Of a DNA stretch of 5,210 bases, positions 4,511-5,210 are shown one piece after another. Numbering within the stretch: position 1 is the first letter of the stretch; each line of letters begins with the position of its first letter. Below the pieces are notes generated by a model. It searched no databases and was not told the origin of the DNA. It worked only from the letters and a program-made list of their open reading frames with translations. A program made the translations under genes and the position numbers. The DNA comes from an uncultured Pseudomonadota bacterium (GTDB lineage Bacteria; Myxococcota_A; Polyangia; HGW-17). The stretch spans positions 1 to 5,210 of the forward strand of contig CALKWH010000298.1 in the NCBI GenBank assembly GCA_938004375.1, in the 5' to 3' direction.

Positions 4511-5210
4511 TCAGGGCGTGCAGGCGGACGCGTCGCCCAGGAAGGTGATGTCACGCAGGATGGCGGGGTTCCACCAGGAGCAGATCTGGAAGCTCGCGAC
4601 CACCACCGGGGTGTTCAGGACCACGGCCTCGTTCACCGTCGCGTAGTTGGCCGGGGTGCGCTCATACGAGGCCACCGGGTTGCCCGACTTGTCGCGCAGG
4701 GTGAGCCAGGCGTCGGAGATGGCCGACGAGTTCGCCTGGATGATGAAACGGACCTCCTCGACGAGCAGCGGCGTGGGCAGGTTGACCACGGAGCAACTGG
4801 CGTTCATCGTCCGGTCGGTGGGGTCGGTGAAGAGCACCACGGGCGGGGCCGCGTCGCGGTCGATGCAGGTGCCGCAGGTGTCATAATAGCCGTGGCCCCA
4901 GTCGCCCGTGCAGTCTATCCGGCAGGCGTCGACGTCGCCGAAGAAGTTGATGTCGCGCAGGGTGGCGTTGTTCCACCAGGAGCAGATCTGGTAGCTCGCG
5001 ACCACCACCGGGGTGTCCAGGACCACGCTCCCGTCCACCGTCGCCCAGGCGGCCGGGGTGCGCTCGATCGAGGCCACCGGGTTGGCCGCCTCGTCGCGCA
5101 GGGTGATCCAGGCGTCGGAGATCGCCGAGGTGTTCGCCTGGATGGAGAAATTGAATTCCTCGATGAGCAGCGGCGTGGGCAGGTTGACCACGGAGCAGCC
5201 GGCGGTCATC
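4511..5210 (-). CDS. Secreted or surface repeat protein, C-terminal part
   Basis: The frame is open to the window edge, so the gene starts beyond 5210; the ATG at 5209 lies inside a repeat unit and is not the start. The 232 visible residues form one full unit of 134 residues and most of a second (98 residues), with about 71 of 97 aligned residues identical. Each unit has CSVVNLPTPLL, QANxSAISDAWxTLRD, NPVAS.ERTPA, VVLxTPVVVAS and QICSWWN, a pattern of short strands suggesting a beta-sandwich. Between the units is a Cys-rich linker, CRIDCTGDWGHGYYDTCGTC, resembling the DC.G.W...D.CG.C linkers of bacterial extracellular proteins. The paired cysteines suggest an oxidising compartment. No membrane anchor or recognisable sorting tail is seen before the TGA (4513-4511). 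I do not recognise the family, and the function is unknown. It appears unrelated to the nuclease cluster. Confidence 0.75.
   Translation of the reverse strand, partial: MTAGCSVVNLPTPLLIEEFNFSIQANTSAISDAWITLRDEAANPVASIERTPAAWATVDGSVVLDTPVVVASYQICSWWNNATLRDINFFGDVDACRIDCTGDWGHGYYDTCGTCIDRDAAPPVVLFTDPTDRTMNASCSVVNLPTPLLVEEVRFIIQANSSAISDAWLTLRDKSGNPVASYERTPANYATVNEAVVLNTPVVVASFQICSWWNPAILRDITFLGDASACTP
4514..5209 (-). repeat. Tandem coding repeat, period 402 bp
   Basis: The first unit spans 5209-4808 and the second, incomplete, 4807-4514. They are highly similar at DNA level: for example ACCACGGAGCA is followed by GCCGGCGGTCATC in one unit and ACTGGCGTTCATC in the other. This points to a fairly recent internal duplication, and more units may lie beyond the window. 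Confidence 0.85.

Noticed and set aside
4647..4886. Plus-strand reading frame opposite the repeat protein
   Set aside because: It is a shadow of the tandem-repeat coding strand with no ribosome binding site or recognisable domain.

Overview
The window is GC-rich bacterial DNA. Most coding and intergenic stretches look to be roughly 60-70% G+C by eye, with one AT-rich island at about 645-885. No tRNA, rRNA, CRISPR array or transposase is visible. No gene allows a firm taxonomic call. The large, Cys-containing repeated extracellular protein at the right end and the GC-rich gaps would suit an uncultivated Gram-negative lineage, but that is a guess.

Layout. (1) 1-876, plus strand: the 3' part of a type ISP-like restriction-modification gene (adenine methyltransferase with an NPPY motif). 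It changes base composition abruptly near 645, is interrupted by an in-frame TGA at 733-735, and is cut off near 880. (2) 888-1253, minus strand: the N-terminal third of a DUF1016/YhcG-family gene (copy D1), frameshifted by a 10-bp tandem duplication and cut at a palindrome. (3) 1254-1464: a divergent promoter region with an inverted repeat between the two promoters. (4) 1465-2435, plus: DUF1016 copy D2, with an intact N-domain but a deletion of about 187 nt that removes the nuclease core and shifts frame. (5) 2512-3135, plus: copy D3, an intact PD-(D/E)XK nuclease domain that has lost its N-domain. (6) 3354-4391, plus: copy D4, complete at 345 aa with all catalytic residues. (7) 4511-5210, minus: the C-terminal end of a secreted or surface protein built of a repeat of about 134 residues, convergent with D4.

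How it fits together. DUF1016 proteins (DUF1016_N plus a PD-(D/E)XK nuclease domain) are commonly found beside restriction-modification genes. Here four copies in different states of repair sit next to the remnant of such a system. This looks like a defence-island segment in which paralogues accumulate, recombine and decay, with D4 the only copy likely to be fully functional.

Most interesting signals. Every DUF1016 copy that keeps the middle of the N-domain carries a palindrome with a single-base axis there. The palindrome sequence differs in each copy, yet in D1 and D4 the axis falls on the same codon base. Three copies (D1, D2, D4) also share the promoter-like block GCAACC-N16-GATAAT. In D4 it sits so close to the ATG that a leaderless transcript is predicted.
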